Shown here in pieces: positions 5,469 to 7,382 of a stretch of DNA of 7,382 nt. The translations under genes and the position numbers were made by a program. The notes under the pieces are model-generated. The model was not told the DNA's origin and searched no databases. It was given only the letters and a program-made list of their open reading frames with translations. How positions within the stretch are numbered: the first letter of the stretch is position 1; the number at the start of each line of letters is the position of its first letter. The stretch is from the NCBI GenBank assembly GCA_902787415.1, contig CADAGG010000053.1, positions 1-7,382 of the forward strand, read 5' to 3'. Origin of the DNA: a methanogenic archaeon (lineage in GTDB: Archaea > Thermoplasmatota > Thermoplasmata > Methanomassiliicoccales > Methanomethylophilaceae).

Positions 5469-6224
5469 ATGCTCACGATAATCGGCACCGGACACGTTTT
5501 CAAAATCGGCGAGGCGGTATCATTCCTCACCCGTCAGTGCTGGCCGGATGCCGTCTGCGTGGAATTGGACGATCTGAGGTATCACGCCATCACCGGCGAT
5601 AAGGAGGCCCTCAGGGAGGACCTCATCGCCAAGGGAATCGACCCCGACGCGTCCAAGGAGGAGCGCATGAAGAACGCCTCCCCCGTCTACCGCCAGTCCG
5701 CCAAATACCAGGAGAGGGTCTCCAAGGACAACAGCAGTTCTGCAGGAGCCGACATGGTGGCCGCTATCGGCGCGGCGAAATCCGTGGACGCCGAGATCTT
5801 CCGCATCGACCTCGACGCGCAGGAGACCATGGAGAAGATGTGGAACGAGATGTCCGGCGGGGAGAGGTTCCGCTACAAGATGTCCGGCATCGCCGACAAC
5901 CTCTTCAAGAAGCGCAGGGTGAACAAGACCCAGGCGGACTATTCCAAGGACCAGGCGGCCTACATAGAGAACATGCGTAAGAAGTACCCCACGCTGGTGA
6001 GGGTGCTCATCGACGAACGTAACGAACACATGGCGAAGGAGATCTCGAAGGTCTGCTCCGCCCACCGCAACGTGGTCGCCGTCGTAGGCGACGGCCACGT
6101 CGACGGCCTTCTCAAACTCCTTCCGTCCGACCTCGAGGTGCGCGCCGTGCGTCTCGCCGAAATCATGGACGACAAACGCCTCAAAGAGCTTAAAACAGAA
6201 TTTTGGGAGTCTCCGGAACAATGA
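5469..6224 (+). CDS. TraB/PrgY-domain protein
   Basis: This 251-residue protein shows the marks of the TraB/PrgY fold, part of the EreA/ChaN-like clan. These are IIGTGHVF at 4-11 (GTxH motif), VCVELD at 29-34, a central DMVAAIGAAKSVDAEIFRIDLD, LIDERNEHMA at 180-189 (conserved ER..M), and VVGDGHVDGL at 205-214 (GxGH motif). The paired GTxH and GxGH histidines have been proposed to bind metal in a peptidase-like site. Bacterial PrgY/TraB proteins limit pheromone activity in enterococcal plasmids; the archaeal role is unknown. Many archaeal TraB proteins carry a membrane-spanning C-terminal half. This one ends soon after the second motif with no hydrophobic segment, so it is probably soluble. 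The stop overlaps the thyX start by four bases (ATGA). The basic middle part (about 125-165, FKKRRVNKTQ) may bind a charged partner (inference). Confidence 0.87.
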   Translation: MLTIIGTGHVFKIGEAVSFLTRQCWPDAVCVELDDLRYHAITGDKEALREDLIAKGIDPDASKEERMKNASPVYRQSAKYQERVSKDNSSSAGADMVAAIGAAKSVDAEIFRIDLDAQETMEKMWNEMSGGERFRYKMSGIADNLFKKRRVNKTQADYSKDQAAYIENMRKKYPTLVRVLIDERNEHMAKEISKVCSAHRNVVAVVGDGHVDGLLKLLPSDLEVRAVRLAEIMDDKRLKELKTEFWESPEQ

Positions 6225-6904
6225 TAGTGAAACTTTTAGCCCACACACCCGACGCGGACAGGGTCTGCGCCGCAGCCGCCCGTTCCTGCTACTCGGCGAA
6301 ACCCGCCGGCGAACTGTACGACACCATGAAGGACCCCGCCAAGTTCCTGGCGAACGTGGTCGCCATGGGACACCACTCCGTCATCGAGCACGCGGTGTTC
6401 ACCTTCTCCGTGGAGGGGGTATCCCGCTCTCTCACCCACCAGCTCGTGAGGCACAGGATCGCCTCCTATTCCCAGCAGAGCCAGAGGTACGTTTCCCTCA
6501 ACACCCCGGACTACGTGGTGCCCGAGGAGATCGCCAAGAATCCCGAGGCCAAGAAGATCTTCGACGACCTCATGCAGCAGATCTGGGACACCTACAACAA
6601 GCTGGAGGACCTCGGCATCATCGCGGAGGACGCCAGGTACGTCCTGCCCAATGCCTGCACCACCAACATCACCGTCACCATGAACGCCCGCCAGCTCATG
6701 CACTTCTTCACCCTGAGGTGCTGCAACCGCGCCCAGACCGAGATCAGGCAGCTGGCCGACGAGATGCTGAGGCTCTGCAAGGAGGCCTGCCCCAACATCT
6801 TCGCCTACGGCGGACCCTCCTGCGTCAGGGGGCCCTGCCCCGAGGGCGAGAAATGCTGCGGCCACTCCCGCAAGGCGGAGTTCCTGACAGTCAAAGAGGA
6901 GTGA
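6221..6904 (+). CDS. thyX: Flavin-dependent thymidylate synthase
   Basis: This is a 227-residue ThyX, which makes dTMP from dUMP using methylenetetrahydrofolate (or a methanogen pterin analogue) with FAD and NADPH. The ThyX signature reads RHRIASYSQQSQR at 77-89, the archaeal variant of RHRxxSxNxxSxR. HHSVIEHAVFTFSVEGVSR (51-69) and the MHFFTLRCCNRAQTEIR region (160-176) are also typical and bind flavin and nucleotide. The C-terminus has cysteines at 201, 206, 212 and 213 in a GPSCVRGPCPEGEKCC tail. The start ATG at 6221 overlaps the TGA of the TraB gene, so the two are probably co-translated. Upstream GGGAG at 6205-6209 is rather far to act as a ribosome binding site, which favours coupling. 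A frame extension to TTG at 6203 is possible but has no support. A hairpin follows the stop. Confidence 0.96.
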   Translation: MIVKLLAHTPDADRVCAAAARSCYSAKPAGELYDTMKDPAKFLANVVAMGHHSVIEHAVFTFSVEGVSRSLTHQLVRHRIASYSQQSQRYVSLNTPDYVVPEEIAKNPEAKKIFDDLMQQIWDTYNKLEDLGIIAEDARYVLPNACTTNITVTMNARQLMHFFTLRCCNRAQTEIRQLADEMLRLCKEACPNIFAYGGPSCVRGPCPEGEKCCGHSRKAEFLTVKEE

Positions 6905-6914
6905 GGTGTCCGAA

Positions 6915-6937
6915 GGACGGGGGAAATCCCCCTGTCC
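6915..6937 (+). terminator. Hairpin after thyX
   Basis: GGACGGGGG (6915-6923) pairs with CCCCC-T-GTCC (6928-6937), nine base pairs with one bulged T, around an AAAT loop. CCGCACTTACTTTT follows, so a U-rich stretch lies about ten bases on; that same stretch is the TATA box of rps17e. It probably ends the TraB-thyX transcript. Confidence 0.55.
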
Positions 6938-6947
6938 CCGCACTTAC

Positions 6948-6956
6948 TTTTAAATA
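6948..6956 (+). promoter_or_regulatory. TATA box of rps17e
   Basis: TTTTAAATA is the clearest TATA match in the window. Its centre lies about 44 bases before the ATG at 6996, predicting a start of transcription near 6978 and a leader of about 18 bases that contains the GGTGA ribosome binding site (6986-6990). Confidence 0.7.
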
Positions 6957-6995
6957 GAGCATACCTATCACACACAACATAACTCGGTGAACGAT

Positions 6996-7187
6996 ATGGG
7001 AAGAATAAGACCCACCTACATCAAGAGAGTATCCATCGAACTGATCAACAAATATCCTCAGGCGTTCAGCAAGGACTTCGACAACAACAAAGAGATGGTC
7101 GCCCAGCTGACTGACGTTTCCACCGTCCCCATGAGGAACAAGATCGCCGGATACATCACTCGCTACCTCTGCCACCCTGAGGCTTGA
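6996..7187 (+). CDS. rps17e: 30S ribosomal protein S17e
   Basis: This is a 63-residue protein of the usual length for archaeal S17e (eS17), a small-subunit protein shared by archaea and eukaryotes and absent from bacteria. It begins MGRIRPTYIKR, continues with ELINKYPQAFSKDFDNNKEM and ends with MRNKIAGYITRYL, the three conserved blocks of the family. ATG at 6996 is the right start because MGRIR is the family N-terminus and GGTGA (6986-6990) precedes it by five bases. The in-frame GTG at 6987 lies inside that ribosome binding site and would add three residues. It has its own TATA box and is followed 50 bases later by a tRNA gene, with which it may share a transcript. Confidence 0.95.
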   Translation: MGRIRPTYIKRVSIELINKYPQAFSKDFDNNKEMVAQLTDVSTVPMRNKIAGYITRYLCHPEA

Positions 7188-7205
7188 AGGTAGAAACCAC
7201 TTACC

Positions 7206-7219
7206 TATCCGAAAGGATA
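7206..7219 (+). other. Small hairpin between rps17e and the tRNA
   Basis: TATCC (7206-7210) and GGATA (7215-7219) form a 5-bp stem closed by GAAA, a stable GNRA tetraloop. No T-run follows, so it is a weak candidate for a terminator; it could equally be a processing signal between the S17e message and the tRNA. No TATA box is well placed for separate tRNA transcription: ATAAAAT at 7227-7233 is too near the mature 5' end. Confidence 0.3.
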
Positions 7220-7237
7220 AGACCGCATAAAATCCAC

Positions 7238-7314
7238 GGGCGTATGGGGTAGCTTGGATATCCTGAGGGCTTGCGGAGCCCCAGACTTGGGTTCGAATCC
7301 CAATACGCCCGCCA
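7238..7314 (+). tRNA. tRNA-Arg(GCG) with encoded CCA
   Basis: The gene folds as a complete tRNA of 74 bases plus a genomic CCA (7312-7314). The acceptor stem is GGGCGTA with TACGCCC, seven perfect pairs. The D stem is GGGT with ATCC (one G-U pair), and the T arm is TTGGG-TTCGAAT-CCCAA. The anticodon loop TTGCGGA is closed by GGGC/GCCC and gives anticodon GCG (7273-7275), which reads the arginine codons CGC and CGU. A20 in the D loop, C35 and discriminator G73 agree with arginine identity. The fifth pair at the base of the anticodon stem would be A-C, and one extra base lies between the D and anticodon stems. Other anticodon registers pair worse. TTTTT at 7318-7322 probably ends the transcript. 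No intron is seen. Confidence 0.85.
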
Positions 7315-7317
7315 TAC

Positions 7318-7322
7318 TTTTT
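7318..7322 (+). terminator. T-run after tRNA-Arg
   Basis: TTTTT begins four bases after the encoded CCA. Archaeal RNA polymerase often ends stable-RNA transcripts at such runs without a hairpin. Confidence 0.5.
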
Positions 7323-7352
7323 CGGATTTTACAGAATTTGAACGGATCCAGT

Positions 7353-7382
7353 TCATTCGTCCGTTTCTTCATCCTCTTCGTC
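7353..7382 (-). CDS. C-terminal end of an unidentified acidic-tailed protein (partial)
   Basis: Read on the minus strand, the right edge gives the final nine codons of an open frame, DEEDEETDE, followed by TGA at 7355-7353. Such acidic tails end many archaeal proteins, including the zinc-ribbon protein in this window, and TGA is the stop used by every other gene here. It would converge on the tRNA. With nine residues the product cannot be named, and the frame could be chance. Confidence 0.45.
   Translation of the reverse strand, partial: DEEDEETDE

Noticed and set aside
4902..5495. Upstream in-frame extension of the phosphatase, antisense to the MORN gene
   Set aside because: It would add about 200 residues with no HAD similarity, cross the promoter palindrome and lie opposite a clear MORN protein. 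The ATG at 4901 places the HAD motif I correctly.
5520..6943. Long minus-strand frames opposite the TraB and thyX genes
   Set aside because: They are low-complexity shadows of well-supported plus-strand genes.
7225..7235. ATAAAAT just before the tRNA as its TATA box
   Set aside because: It is only 5-11 bases from the mature 5' end, so transcription would begin inside the tRNA.
7338..7355. Inverted repeat TGAAC/GTTCA around GGATCCA
   Set aside because: A 5-bp stem with a 7-base loop is weak and expected by chance; it may lie at the end of the edge gene but I do not rely on it.
1..7382. CRISPR array, insertion sequence, integrase site, toxin-antitoxin or defence operon
   Set aside because: No direct-repeat array, transposase, recombinase or terminal repeats were seen, and the genes present are mostly housekeeping.

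Overview
The window looks archaeal. It carries an archaeal-only pair of genes for tRNA-dependent glutamine formation (gatD/gatE), the archaeal/eukaryotic ribosomal protein S17e, an HVO_0476-type zinc-ribbon protein known only from archaea, and TATA-like boxes about 25-33 bases before several start codons. The DNA is GC-rich, with strong use of C/G at third codon positions and many AGG arginine codons. All eleven readable stop codons are TGA. Together this fits a euryarchaeal methanogen of the Methanomassiliicoccales/Thermoplasmata type, but that placement is inference, since no marker specific to the order is present.

Layout. Bases 1-2156 (+) hold the 3' end of gatD and complete gatE, overlapping by two bases. 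A compound hairpin separates gatE from a convergent HemK/PrmC-like methyltransferase (2231-2797, -). That gene is divergent from a metallo-beta-lactamase-fold hydrolase (2849-3433, +), and one TATA palindrome lies between them. Next comes a zinc-ribbon protein of unknown function (3508-4188, +) with a hairpin in its probable leader. A GC hairpin separates it from a convergent SerB-like HAD phosphatase (4239-4901, -). The phosphatase is divergent from a MORN-repeat protein (4962-5426, +), again sharing one AT-rich palindrome. A TraB-domain protein (5469-6224, +) overlaps thyX (6221-6904, +). Then follow a terminator-like hairpin, a TATA box, rps17e (6996-7187, +), a tRNA-Arg(GCG) with encoded CCA (7238-7314, +), and the last codons of an acidic protein on the minus strand at the right edge.

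Function. Much of the window serves translation: GatDE makes Gln-tRNA(Gln), the HemK-like enzyme probably modifies the release factor, and S17e and tRNA-Arg are parts of the machinery. ThyX makes dTMP. The hydrolase, phosphatase, MORN, TraB and zinc-ribbon proteins have no specific role I can assign. I see no defence system, mobile element, CRISPR array or biosynthetic cluster. The points most worth a second look are the two symmetric divergent promoters, the archaeal MORN protein, and the translationally coupled TraB-ThyX pair.
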